Of a stretch of DNA of 29,613 nucleotides, positions 1 to 7,782 are shown piece after piece. Each line of letters begins with the position of its first letter. The first letter of the stretch is position 1. The translations under genes and the position numbers were made by a program. The notes beneath the pieces were generated by a model. It did not search any database. It had not been told where the DNA came from and saw only the letters and a program-made list of their open reading frames with translations. The stretch is from a virus, in the IMG/VR virus record IMGVR_UViG_3300009433_000032, positions 1 through 29,613 of that record. One strand, given 5' to 3'.

Positions 1-1
1 C

Positions 2-829
2 CGTGTGAGCACTCTTTATGATGAAAGAAAAGGTACCGCCGCAGAAGCTCTTGGTGATCTTGAAAGTACACTTCGTGGACTCATAGACAATATAAGTCCT
101 GATACGCAAGCTGCACGCGCAACGTGGCGACAAATGAATAATGAAGGTGAAGCTTTCGACGTTGGCAAAAGCGTTATGAAAGCAACACCTGAAATAGATG
201 TCGCTCAAATTGAGTGGGAAAAAGCACTTTCTCTTGGTGACGAAACAACAAAGTCATTTCGGCTCGGCGTTATGTCTTCTTTACGAAGAATGCTAGGTGG
301 TGGCACAGCTGCAGGAACAATTAAAAAGTTACTTGACGAAGATAATGCTCAAGGTCAATTGCTTCGTGAAATTTTCCCAGAACAAAATCTTCCAGAAATG
401 TTGCGAAGGCTTTCTGTAGCAAAAGAAGCCAATAATGCTGCAAATGAAATACTTGGACAAAGCCCAACCGCTATTACAGAAGCACTTGTAAAACAGCAAG
501 GTGGTGACATTGATTTGCTCGATTTAGCGGTGGATGGCGCGTCTATGATTGGTGTCGCACGAATGATTGCTCGAATGGTTAAAAAAACACAACCTCAAAT
601 GTCTCCAGCAGAGCGATCTGAGGTTGTTATGCTTCTTATGTCTCAAGACGCTGATCGAATAAAGCAACTTTTGCTTGATGAAGGTGGTCTTGCTAAAGCA
701 CAAGAGCGCGTAAATAAGTTTATTGATTTAACGCGCCGTGGAACGCAAAGAGGTGTTACGCAAATGCAATCACAAGAAGGCCCTCGCATGATGGATATGC
801 TGATGCCTTCGCCTGCCGCGCCGCAATAA
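2..829 (+). CDS. Virion protein, 5' partial (C-terminal part)
   Basis: The frame is open to the left edge of the window. A GTG at 5 could be a start, but there is no room to see a ribosome site, so I treat the gene as truncated upstream. About 275 residues are visible. They are almost wholly helical, rich in Ala, Glu, Arg and Met, with no signal peptide or membrane segment. The end (from about residue 190) is amphipathic, and the last residues are Met/Pro/Ala-rich. I recognise no domain. Its place directly before the portal gene, 15 nt upstream, and its helical composition suggest an internal virion or ejection protein. This is inference from position. Confidence 0.5.
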   Translation, partial: RVSTLYDERKGTAAEALGDLESTLRGLIDNISPDTQAARATWRQMNNEGEAFDVGKSVMKATPEIDVAQIEWEKALSLGDETTKSFRLGVMSSLRRMLGGGTAAGTIKKLLDEDNAQGQLLREIFPEQNLPEMLRRLSVAKEANNAANEILGQSPTAITEALVKQQGGDIDLLDLAVDGASMIGVARMIARMVKKTQPQMSPAERSEVVMLLMSQDADRIKQLLLDEGGLAKAQERVNKFIDLTRRGTQRGVTQMQSQEGPRMMDMLMPSPAAPQ

Positions 830-844
830 TAAAGGAATACTATT

Positions 845-3004
845 ATGCGTATAGAGCCATTAGATCGTGATACAGTGCAGGGCATCATACAAAAAGCTGT
901 GCGTGATGCGGTTGATTTTATTGAAAGCGAAATATCAGAACCAAGGCTTAAATCACAGCGCTACTTTGATGGTGCGGTAGATATAGGTTACGAAACTGGT
1001 AGGTCAAAAGTAGTTGCAACAAAATGTCGTGACGTTGTTCGCGGAATAAAGCCATCTATTCAACGTGTGTTTTTAAGTAACGATAATGCTGTTGAGTTTG
1101 TTCCGCGCATGCCCGAAGACGTGCAAGCTGCAGAGCAAATGACGAAATATGCAAATTATAAATTCATGCAAAATAATGGGTTTCGTTTGCTGAATGACGT
1201 TTTCCAAGACGCTATGGTTAAAAAGTGCGGCGTTGCAAAAGTAATGTTTGAAGATAAATCAGAAACAAAAATATACACGCATACTGGCTTAACTGAAGAA
1301 GAGTTTATTTATTTAGCTGAAAGCGATGATGTTGAAGTTCTTGAGCAAACAATTTCAGTCGAAATTGAAGTTGATGCGCAAGGCGTTGAGATTGAACGTC
1401 CTATTTATGATTGCAAACTAAGTCAAAAAAAAGAAAACGGTGATATTTCTATAGTATCTGTCCCGCCAGAAGAGTTTTTCGTAGACCGCAATGCAAGATC
1501 TGTTGACGATTTTTTTGTAATTGGTCATCGAACAGACTTAACAATTGGCGATTTAATAGCAATGGGATACGAGGAAGATGATTTAACCCGTGTTACAGGA
1601 ACAATGGCAACTATTGAGAGCGAAGCTGAATTTGAGCGTCGAGGCTATTCTGTAGACGAAGATGATGATGAAAGCGTTGACCCTACATCTAAAAAGATTG
1701 TAGTTACAGAGGCATATATGAAGGTTGATATAGAAGGAACTGGTATTCCTCAGCTATATCAATTTATATTAGCTGGTTCGAGTTACAAAATGCTTTCTTA
1801 CGAATTAGCTGATGAGGTTCCGTTTGCCATTTTTGAGGTTGACCCAGAACCACACGCATTCTTCGGTCGCAGTCTTGTAGATTTAGTAATTGATGACCAA
1901 GATGCCGCCACTGCAATGCTTCGTGGCGTACTTGATAACGTAGCCCTTACAAACAATCCCGGTCTTGAAATTGTAGATGGTCAAGTTTCAGTTGATGATT
2001 TATTAAATAATGAGATTGGTAGAATTGTTCGTGTTAAAACAGCGGGTTCTATTCGTGAGCAAGTTGTACCATTTACGGCTGGATCAACACTCCCAGCTTT
2101 GCAATATTTTGATATGCTGGTTGATAACAAAACAGGCGTTTCTAAGGCTGCACAAGGTCTTGATCCTGATACTTTACAAAGTGCAACTGCAACAGCCGTG
2201 GCGGCGACCATGGAAGGTGCCGCTGGTCAAGCAGAAGTTATAGCTCGAAATCTTGCTGAAGGTGGTATGCGGCGACTTTTTAAATTGATTGCTTCTACAA
2301 TTATTAAAAATTCAAAAAGAGAAGAAATTATACGTTTAAACAATGAATTCGTTTCTGTTGATCCAGCGGCATGGAACGCTGATATGGATATGATTGTTAA
2401 TGTCGGAATTGGCACTGGTCGAGAGCAAGAAAAGGCAGCTGTCCTTCGAGAAACGCTTCAGATGCAAATGAGCGTTTGGCAGCAATATGGACCAGAAAAC
2501 GGTTTGGTTACGATGACAAACGTTCGCAATACGCTCGCAGACGTTCTTTCTGCTGTAGGGCTTAAAAATAGTGACCGATACTATTTGCCTGTAACTCCAG
2601 AAAGTGAGCAACAACTTATAGCTCAAAAACAACAAGAAGCTGCGCAGGCACAACAAACGCAACAAGAAGCTGGCATGCCCGCAAGTGATCCCAACCAAGC
2701 ATTTTTAGCAGCGGAGCAAATGAAAGCTCAAAGCAAAATGCAAATTGATATGGCGAAGCTGCAATTAGATGCACAAAAGGCCCAAGCCGACCAGCAATAT
2801 AAAATGCACGAACTTGCAATGAAGGACGATTTGAGTCGTGATAGTATGGTACAAGACCTTGCAGTTGAAGTTGCAAAGATTTTAGGGCAATATGGTAGTC
2901 AAGTTGATGTTGCAGCTATTAAATCGGCGCAAGATGCAACGAGATCGCATAACGAACAAATGATGGGTGGATATGGAGTACAAGAAACGCGCGGCACGAG
3001 CTAG
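845..3004 (+). CDS. Portal protein, P22-type
   Basis: The portal forms the dodecameric ring at the capsid vertex through which DNA is packaged and ejected. The 719-residue length is close to that of P22 gp1 (about 725). Family-like features include an N-terminal segment on preparing the ring (…AVRDAVDFIESEISEPR), a central region with RSLVDLVIDDQDAATAML (about residues 340-357) and the typical clip/stem stretch LVDNKTGVSKAAQGLDPD (about 425-442). The C-terminal 120 residues (from about 595) are Gln/Ala/Met-rich and predicted helical, like the P22 barrel. An AAGGA ribosome site lies about 8 nt before the ATG. The gene is followed by scaffold and capsid, the usual head order. Assignment is by recognition of sequence pattern and context; no search was run. 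Confidence 0.9.
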   Translation: MRIEPLDRDTVQGIIQKAVRDAVDFIESEISEPRLKSQRYFDGAVDIGYETGRSKVVATKCRDVVRGIKPSIQRVFLSNDNAVEFVPRMPEDVQAAEQMTKYANYKFMQNNGFRLLNDVFQDAMVKKCGVAKVMFEDKSETKIYTHTGLTEEEFIYLAESDDVEVLEQTISVEIEVDAQGVEIERPIYDCKLSQKKENGDISIVSVPPEEFFVDRNARSVDDFFVIGHRTDLTIGDLIAMGYEEDDLTRVTGTMATIESEAEFERRGYSVDEDDDESVDPTSKKIVVTEAYMKVDIEGTGIPQLYQFILAGSSYKMLSYELADEVPFAIFEVDPEPHAFFGRSLVDLVIDDQDAATAMLRGVLDNVALTNNPGLEIVDGQVSVDDLLNNEIGRIVRVKTAGSIREQVVPFTAGSTLPALQYFDMLVDNKTGVSKAAQGLDPDTLQSATATAVAATMEGAAGQAEVIARNLAEGGMRRLFKLIASTIIKNSKREEIIRLNNEFVSVDPAAWNADMDMIVNVGIGTGREQEKAAVLRETLQMQMSVWQQYGPENGLVTMTNVRNTLADVLSAVGLKNSDRYYLPVTPESEQQLIAQKQQEAAQAQQTQQEAGMPASDPNQAFLAAEQMKAQSKMQIDMAKLQLDAQKAQADQQYKMHELAMKDDLSRDSMVQDLAVEVAKILGQYGSQVDVAAIKSAQDATRSHNEQMMGGYGVQETRGTS

Positions 3005-3215
3005 AGCTTTATTACGCGATGAAAATTACATATCTGCATTACAGGATTTGCGAGAAAGACAAATGTTAATCTCTGCAAATAGCGCTGCGCAAGATACAGA
3101 GATACGAGAAAGGTGTCACTCTATTATACTTGCGTTAAATGAAATTGGGTATCTTTTGCAAGGTGATATTGATGCAGAGACACTCGTAGACAAGAAAGGA
3201 TCGGCACCGCAATGA
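2967..3215 (+). CDS. Small helical protein between portal and scaffold
   Basis: An 82-residue, Arg/Ala/Glu-rich, mostly helical protein overlaps the portal 3' end by 38 nt and the scaffold start by 4 nt (ATGA). GTG at 2967 and ATG at 2973 are both possible starts; the Shine-Dalgarno signal is weak, so translation is probably coupled to the portal. Charged helices (RARALLRDENYISALQDLRE) run through the first half, and there are no Cys pairs or TM segments. I do not recognise a family. Position inside the head module suggests a role in head assembly, which is inference only. Confidence 0.6.
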   Translation: MDMEYKKRAARARALLRDENYISALQDLRERQMLISANSAAQDTEIRERCHSIILALNEIGYLLQGDIDAETLVDKKGSAPQ

Positions 3216-4231
3216 CGACTGAACCTAATGACGGAAGCATTAGCTCCGTGGCTTCAATGCTTATGGAAAAACCAGAGCAAGAAACGCCAACACAAGAAAA
3301 TCAAAGCGAGGAAGTAGAGGTCACTACAGAGACAACTGATGACGGTCAGATTGATGTAGAGGATTATATTGCTGAGAGCGATGATGACACTGGCTATAAT
3401 AGTGACGAAGAGCTTGAGCTTGATAGTGAAATTGTAGCTGAGGATGAATATGCAACAGAAGCAGCCGTTCCCTTGGAGCTTTCTGATGATCTGCAACTTG
3501 AAGTAAAGTCGGATGGTCGTTTAAAGAAGGTGACCCTAAAGGAGCTAAAGCAAGACTTCGCTGGGCAAGATTACATCCAAAAAGGCATGGAGCAAAATGC
3601 TCAAGTTCGTAAAGAGCTAGAAAATTTGCAACAAGCCATGTTAGCAGAGCGTGGCCAATTGGCGCAACGTATTGCCGACTTTGACAATGGTAACGTCCCG
3701 CAGCGTCCGCAAAGGCCTTCAAAGGAACTCGAAAATAGTGACCCTTTGGCTTATGCAATTCAATTGGGGGAGTATCGTGATGCTGAGCAAGAGTATGTTA
3801 AGTTTCAAAACGAAGCTCAATCTCTTAAACAGCAACAAGCAGAAATGGAGTATAACCAACTACAAGCGTATCGTGCAGAACAAGCCGAAAAAATTAAGGA
3901 AGAAATGCCAGAGTTGCGTGATCCTGAAAAAGGCAAGAAATTGTTATCAGATATTCAGACCATTGCAACTAACCATTATGGCGTTCCTCCTGAAATTTTC
4001 GGTGCATTATCGCATGGTTGGGAATTCAAAATAATGCGCGATGCAGTTGCCTATCGTAAGCTAGTGGAAAAAAGAGGAAAAGTTGAGCAAAAATCTCAAG
4101 GCGCTCGACCTGCTCTTAAGCCCGGTGCAAAACGAACAGAAGACGGTAAAGAAAAAAAGCGTCAACAAACACGGTCTAGGATGAAAAAGCGCGGCGACAT
4201 TTCAAGTGTAGCCGATTTTCTATTGTCATAG
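3212..4231 (+). CDS. Putative capsid scaffold protein
   Basis: 339 residues between portal and major capsid, the standard scaffold slot. The composition fits a scaffold: residues 20-85 are strongly acidic (Glu/Asp runs), residues 130-240 are a long Gln/Glu/Lys coiled coil, and the last 50 residues are very basic (about residues 295-327), the usual capsid-binding end. The start overlaps the preceding stop (ATGA), with AAAGGA about 10 nt upstream. The same short motif, ISSVA followed by hydrophobic residues, occurs near the N-terminus (residues 10-14) and at the extreme C-terminus (about 330-334). No protease domain is visible. Family identity is unproven; the call rests on composition and gene order. 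Confidence 0.75.
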   Translation: MTTEPNDGSISSVASMLMEKPEQETPTQENQSEEVEVTTETTDDGQIDVEDYIAESDDDTGYNSDEELELDSEIVAEDEYATEAAVPLELSDDLQLEVKSDGRLKKVTLKELKQDFAGQDYIQKGMEQNAQVRKELENLQQAMLAERGQLAQRIADFDNGNVPQRPQRPSKELENSDPLAYAIQLGEYRDAEQEYVKFQNEAQSLKQQQAEMEYNQLQAYRAEQAEKIKEEMPELRDPEKGKKLLSDIQTIATNHYGVPPEIFGALSHGWEFKIMRDAVAYRKLVEKRGKVEQKSQGARPALKPGAKRTEDGKEKKRQQTRSRMKKRGDISSVADFLLS

Positions 4232-4246
4232 CGAAAGGAGAACACC

Positions 4247-5215
4247 ATGGGTGTTTCAGCTAATACAAACGAGACGTATGACGTCACGACAATTCGTGAG
4301 GACGTGCAAGACGCACTTGTCTCGATTACGCCAACAGAGACAATTTTCATGTCTACTATCGGCACTCGTACCGCAGAAAATACTTTTTTCGAGTGGGCAG
4401 AAGTTGATCTTGCAGCCGCAAGCACTTCAAACCGCGTCATCGAAGGCGAAGCTGCACCAGCCAATGATGCTGGTACAAATGCAGTTCGCAAAGGAAACTA
4501 TACACAAATTTCAGATAAGGTTGTTGAGGTTTCTTCAACTGCAAATGCTGTAAATGGTGTTGGTGACGCACAAACTGTTGCAGAACAAGTTGCATTTAAG
4601 CTTAAAGAGTTGAAACGTGATATGGAAGCAATGCTTCTTTCAAACGTTGCAGCTTCTGCAGGTGCTTCTGGCACAGCGCGTCAAACAGCTGGCTTACCAG
4701 CTTTTATTACCACAAACACATCGTTTGGTACTGGTGGCGCAGCTGGTACAACATCTGGTACAGGCGAAGCTGGCTATCCAGATGCCGCAGCAACAGATGG
4801 TACGCAACGCGCGCTTACAGAAACAATCCTGAAAGACGTAATTGCTTCGTGCTGGGATGCAGGCGCAGAGCCTTCTGTTGTTCTTTGTGGTTCGTTTAAT
4901 AAGCAAGCTATTTCTGGCTTCACAGGTAACGCAACTCGTTATAAAGAGGCAGAAGACAGCAAGCTTAATGCAGCAATTGATGTGTACATCAGTGATTTTG
5001 GTGAGCTTCAAATCGTTCCATCTCGTCATATCCGCGCTCGTGATGCGTTTGTTCTTGATCCAAACTATGCAGAAGTCGCGTATTTGCAGACTGCCAAGCA
5101 AGAGCCATTGGCCAAAACAGGCCACTCTGAGCGCCGATTAATTTCGGTCGAATATGGCTTGCAAGTGACTTCGCAAAAAGCACACGGATTTATTGCGGAC
5201 TGCACAACTACATAA
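4247..5215 (+). CDS. Major capsid protein, DUF5309/SU10 type
   Basis: 322 residues, HK97-fold capsid subunit of the DUF5309 (SU10 major capsid) family. Recognisable pattern: TPTETIFMSTIGTRTAENTFFEW near residues 29-51, the RKGNYTQISDKVVEVSSTA block near 82-100, and the C-terminal DAFVLDPNYAEVAYL and SERRLISVEYGL blocks near 264-302. An Ala/Gly/Ser/Thr-rich segment (about 138-180) probably forms a surface loop. A strong AAGGAG precedes the ATG by 7 nt. The gene is followed 8 nt after the stop by a hairpin terminator, consistent with a highly expressed late gene closing a head operon. Confidence 0.9.
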   Translation: MGVSANTNETYDVTTIREDVQDALVSITPTETIFMSTIGTRTAENTFFEWAEVDLAAASTSNRVIEGEAAPANDAGTNAVRKGNYTQISDKVVEVSSTANAVNGVGDAQTVAEQVAFKLKELKRDMEAMLLSNVAASAGASGTARQTAGLPAFITTNTSFGTGGAAGTTSGTGEAGYPDAAATDGTQRALTETILKDVIASCWDAGAEPSVVLCGSFNKQAISGFTGNATRYKEAEDSKLNAAIDVYISDFGELQIVPSRHIRARDAFVLDPNYAEVAYLQTAKQEPLAKTGHSERRLISVEYGLQVTSQKAHGFIADCTTT

Positions 5216-5223
5216 ATAAGATT

Positions 5224-5244
5224 GGGGGCTGAAAAGCCCCCTTT
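5224..5244 (+). terminator. Rho-independent terminator after the capsid gene
   Basis: Perfect 7-bp stem GGGGGCT / AGCCCCC with a GAAA tetraloop, followed by TTT and a pyrimidine-rich tract. It sits 8 nt after the capsid stop codon. It probably attenuates rather than fully stops transcription, because the next gene has a strong ribosome site and no clear promoter of its own. Confidence 0.75.
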
Positions 5245-5262
5245 CCCTTAAAGGAGGTGGGT

Positions 5263-5502
5263 ATGCAAAAAGTAAAAATAACGATAGATCGTACATGGGT
5301 TCACGGCTCTCGCGCTGTAAAAGGCCAGACCTATGATGTTAATGACGAAGAGGCCAAAATTTTAATTGGAAATGGCTTTGCGGAAACTGTTGAAGTTAAA
5401 CGCGCTCGAAACAAAAAAGGTCAGTTGCAGTCGGATGATCACAGCACTCCTGATGTAAATGAAGCATGGGTTGGCGGCAAAGCTCCGAGGAAGAAGAAAT
5501 GA
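5263..5502 (+). CDS. Small hypothetical protein
   Basis: 79 residues starting at ATG 5263, chosen because GGAGG ends 5 nt upstream; an in-frame GTG at 5257 overlaps that ribosome site. The N-terminal half reads as a small beta domain (KVKITIDRTWVHGSRAVKGQTYDV, then a short helix and IGNGFAETVEV). The tail is basic and ends in PRKKK. This resembles small phage head-region proteins with a DUF7302-like beta fold, but I cannot confirm a family. The stop overlaps the next start (ATGA). Confidence 0.72.
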   Translation: MQKVKITIDRTWVHGSRAVKGQTYDVNDEEAKILIGNGFAETVEVKRARNKKGQLQSDDHSTPDVNEAWVGGKAPRKKK

Positions 5503-5780
5503 CTGAACATGTAAAAACTAAAATTAAACAAGAAGACAACAAAGTTGTTGTTTCTCGGTTTCAAGATATTCAATCTATTTTGGATTTTAATAAAGAAAAG
5601 CAAATCAATGGACACAACCGAAAATCAGACTTTCGCCATGTTTGTCACATACCATTTGTTGAGCTTGAAAAATGGCTTCATGAAAGTGGTTTACGGTTAG
5701 GCTCACAAGAGTTTGCGGAATATATTAAAAAGAAAATTATAAGCGGAGAATATTCGAAGTTTATAGTTCATGGGTATTGA
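5499..5780 (+). CDS. Small hypothetical protein
   Basis: 93 residues from ATG 5499, overlapping the previous stop by 4 nt. The sequence is mixed alpha/beta with many charged residues. A central block HVCHIPFVELEKWLHESG (about residues 47-64) and a C-terminal helix EFAEYIKKKII are the most conserved-looking parts. No TM segment and no recognised motif. It is cotranscribed with the preceding small gene and lies just before the lysis cassette. Function unknown. Confidence 0.72.
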   Translation: MTEHVKTKIKQEDNKVVVSRFQDIQSILDFNKEKQINGHNRKSDFRHVCHIPFVELEKWLHESGLRLGSQEFAEYIKKKIISGEYSKFIVHGY

Positions 5781-5790
5781 GGGCATCGTT

Positions 5791-5988
5791 ATGAGTAATA
5801 GAAGTACAGTCGCATCTGCGCATGAACGGATTGATGGTATCGAGCCGCGTATCACCAAGCTGGAAACTACCGTGCATTTGCAGTTCAAAGAGGTTTTTGC
5901 CCGTGTGAAGCGGCTAGAGGCAATTTTAATCGCCACTGCTGGAACTACCATCGCCATGCTAGTTGCTGTGCTGACTAAGATGGGCTGA
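5791..5988 (+). CDS. XhlA-like membrane protein, possible holin accessory
   Basis: 65 residues from ATG 5791; an in-frame ATG at 5770 lies within the previous gene and lacks a better ribosome site (GAGGG lies about 8 nt before 5791). An amphipathic coiled-coil part (HERIDGIEPRITKLETTVHL) is followed by one C-terminal TM helix (AILIATAGTTIAMLVAVLT). This coil-then-TM layout and the length match the XhlA haemolysin/holin-like family. It opens a run of membrane proteins ending with an endolysin, which supports a lysis role. Assignment by architecture only. Confidence 0.6.
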   Translation: MSNRSTVASAHERIDGIEPRITKLETTVHLQFKEVFARVKRLEAILIATAGTTIAMLVAVLTKMG

Positions 5989-5992
5989 CAAA

Positions 5993-6466
5993 ATGATTGA
6001 CCCGGTAACAGCGGTCGGTCTAGCCACATCGGCTTTTAATATTCTCAAGCAGGGTATTAGTGCTGGTAAAGACATACAGGAAATGAGCGGAACCCTAGCT
6101 AAATGGGGTTCCGCTTTTTCTGATTTTCAGTACGCTGAAGACAAAACAAAGAACCCTCCCTTCTACAAAATGATGTCAGACAATAGCGCAAATGCTATCG
6201 AAATATTCGCTCAGAAAAAGAAGATGGAATCCATGAGAAAGGAAATAAAAGACCACATATCATGGGTTTACGGACCATCAGCTTGGGAGGAAGTGCTCGC
6301 TATCGAGGGCGAGATGCGCCGCATCCGCAAAGAAGAGGCTTACAAAAAGCAAGAGGCGATAGACAACGCTATTAACTTTGTTCTTGGCGCTTTTATATTT
6401 GCCATTGCTGCGGCTGGGATTGTGACAGGCTTCTATTATCTTGGGCGTTATCAGGGGCGTTGGTAG
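5993..6466 (+). CDS. Membrane protein of the lysis region
   Basis: 157 residues. The N-terminal segment (about 1-22) is hydrophobic and begins with PVTAVGLATSAFNILK, then comes a charged helical middle (about 60-125) with RKEIKDHISWVYGPSAWEEVL. One TM helix lies near the C-terminus (AINFVLGAFIFAIAAAGIVTGFYYL, about 125-149), followed by a basic tail. The middle portion resembles a recurrent small protein of marine phages, but I know no function. ATG 5993 lies 4 nt after the preceding stop. The first part repeats hydrophobic and Gly-rich character typical of holin-associated proteins. Confidence 0.7.
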   Translation: MIDPVTAVGLATSAFNILKQGISAGKDIQEMSGTLAKWGSAFSDFQYAEDKTKNPPFYKMMSDNSANAIEIFAQKKKMESMRKEIKDHISWVYGPSAWEEVLAIEGEMRRIRKEEAYKKQEAIDNAINFVLGAFIFAIAAAGIVTGFYYLGRYQGRW

Positions 6467-6631
6467 ATGTGGTTCTTAGTCTGGTTTCAAGTGATGAACA
6501 ATAACATAGAGCATTATCAACTCAATCAGTTCACTACTGAAAACGAGTGTAGAGAAGCTCTTGAAGATGCAAAAGTCTTGATAACAACGAGCCAAACAAC
6601 GGTCTACTGTTTTGAGGTTATACCAGAATAA
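6467..6631 (+). CDS. 54-aa hypothetical protein
   Basis: ATG directly follows the preceding TAG stop. The short ORF encodes an N-terminal hydrophobic stretch (MWFLVWFQVM) followed by a polar alpha/beta segment with FTTENECREALEDAK and ending in CFEVIPE. That end is typical of small phage proteins with one Cys pair (Cys32 and Cys47). It could be a small exported or membrane-anchored peptide. Start spacing relies on translational coupling. No family recognised. Confidence 0.55.
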   Translation: MWFLVWFQVMNNNIEHYQLNQFTTENECREALEDAKVLITTSQTTVYCFEVIPE

Positions 6632-6737
6632 GAAGGGCGATTACGTTATATATGACAGATACGGAAAAGTTGTTATAATAACGCACCACAAGCACCACGC
6701 GGTAGCATATGCTAGGAGTTTAGAATATGCCAAATGA
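6612..6737 (+). CDS. Possible 41-aa ORF with non-ATG start or frameshifted tail
   Basis: An open frame from 6585 to the stop at 6735-6737 has no ATG or GTG start; TTG at 6612 is the only candidate and lacks a ribosome site. The encoded sequence (GDYVIYDRYGKVVIITHHKH, then a short helix) looks protein-like rather than random, and its stop overlaps the start of the next gene. It is one nucleotide out of frame with the 54-aa ORF that ends at 6631. It may be a real gene with an unusual start, a +1 frameshift extension, or a remnant. Confidence 0.3.
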   Translation: MRLYQNKKGDYVIYDRYGKVVIITHHKHHAVAYARSLEYAK

Positions 6738-7056
6738 ATTTGATCTAAACGGCAATGGAAAGATTGATCCAATAGAGCATGACATTATGCTGGAAGACCG
6801 CCGCCGCCGTATGGAAGACTCAGACGCTAAAAGAGACGCACAGAGGCGAATGACATGGTTTTCCTTATCAGGGATGGTTTTATACCCTTTCGTCATTCTA
6901 GCGGCCTCTCTGTGGGGCTTAGAGACCGCTGCGGGTCTATTGGCTGACATAGCAGCGGTTTATGTTATCGGCGCGTCTGGTATCGCTGCTGCTTATTTTG
7001 GGTTTAACGCAATGGAGAGCAAAAATGCTGCAAGCACTGATAGGTCCGGTAGCTGA
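6727..7056 (+). CDS. EF-hand membrane protein of the lysis cassette
   Basis: 109 residues, AGGAG 8 nt before the ATG. The N-terminus carries a complete 12-residue EF-hand loop: D6, N8, N10, G11, I13 and E17 in the canonical calcium positions. A very basic helix follows (DRRRRMEDSDAKRDAQRR), then two TM helices (about 44-64 and 72-95). Topology suggests a cytoplasmic or periplasmic calcium-responsive head on a membrane anchor. It sits between small membrane proteins and the GTA-type holin, overlapping the latter by 32 nt, so a lysis-timing or holin role is plausible but unproven. Confidence 0.72.
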   Translation: MPNEFDLNGNGKIDPIEHDIMLEDRRRRMEDSDAKRDAQRRMTWFSLSGMVLYPFVILAASLWGLETAAGLLADIAAVYVIGASGIAAAYFGFNAMESKNAASTDRSGS

Positions 7057-7417
7057 ACTAGCTGGTGGCTGGTTAAAAGGTAAGGCAAGCGCACAGGCTG
7101 CGTCTGCAAACCTAAAGCTAGTCGAGGCGGAAGCCAAAGCGACCATAATGAAATCGGCTGCTACGTCTGAAGCGGACTGGGAAAAGATTATGGCCGAGGG
7201 TACTCAAAATTCTTGGAAAGACGAGTATCTTGTGCTGCTTTTCTCCATTCCCTTGATACTGAGCTTCCTGCCTTTTAGTTGGGCAAAACAAGCGGTTACA
7301 GACGGTTTTGCTGCGTTGGACACAATGCCGGACTGGTACAGCTACACATTGGGTGTAATTGTTGCCAGTAGCTTCGCGGTGCGGTCAGCGACAAAATTCT
7401 TTGGTGGTAAGAAGTAA
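7025..7417 (+). CDS. Holin of the 3-TM GTA-release type
   Basis: 130 residues from ATG 7025, preferred over an upstream in-frame ATG at 6962 because GGAG lies about 7 nt before it. The N-terminal amphipathic helix (LIGPVAELAGGWLKGKASAQ) and an Ala-rich acidic/basic helix lead to WKDEYLVLLFSIPLILSFLPF and a second TM near GVIVASSFAVRSATKFF. The pattern, with WKDE before the first TM, matches the family named 'holin of 3TMs, for gene-transfer release'. Holins permeabilise the inner membrane so the endolysin reaches peptidoglycan. The stop overlaps the next start (TAATG). Confidence 0.75.
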   Translation: MLQALIGPVAELAGGWLKGKASAQAASANLKLVEAEAKATIMKSAATSEADWEKIMAEGTQNSWKDEYLVLLFSIPLILSFLPFSWAKQAVTDGFAALDTMPDWYSYTLGVIVASSFAVRSATKFFGGKK

Positions 7418-7782
7418 TGGAAAACCTCAAGTTACCTGTGGCCCTTGTGGCGGCGATGGCTGCACAGCTTGCTGCTGGCGTGTGGTGGGTGAGTCAACAG
7501 GCGGCTACGATTGCCAGCCTTGAGGAGACTGTTAGCCAGATCGGTTCCAAGATGGCGATTGAGGACAACGTGAACTTGAAACGGGACGTTCAAGACAACG
7601 CAATGGAATTGGAATATGCTTTCGATGAGATTGAAGAAATTTGGGATGAACTAGCCAACTTAGCTAATTCTATTGGTCAGGTAACGCAGTTGCAGCAACG
7701 GTTGGCTCTGATTGAAAACGATCTTAAATACATAAGCCGTGACCACAACGGAATTTTGGACATGAAAGGTGGAATGAAATGA
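7417..7782 (+). CDS. Spanin-like TM/coiled-coil protein
   Basis: 121 residues. One N-terminal TM helix (PVALVAAMAAQLAAGVWWV, about 7-25) is followed by a long heptad-rich coiled coil (about 28-110) with no further TM. A signal-anchor plus periplasmic coil just upstream of the endolysin is the layout of an inner-membrane spanin (Rz), but no embedded Rz1 lipobox ORF was seen in another frame. It overlaps both neighbours (TAATG upstream, ATGA downstream), so it is translationally coupled to holin and endolysin. Confidence 0.65.
   Translation: MENLKLPVALVAAMAAQLAAGVWWVSQQAATIASLEETVSQIGSKMAIEDNVNLKRDVQDNAMELEYAFDEIEEIWDELANLANSIGQVTQLQQRLALIENDLKYISRDHNGILDMKGGMK

Noticed and set aside
2336-2698. 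120-codon ORF on the - strand inside the portal gene
   Set aside because: Antisense shadow of the portal; composition (Cys, Leu, Arg-rich) is typical of random frames.
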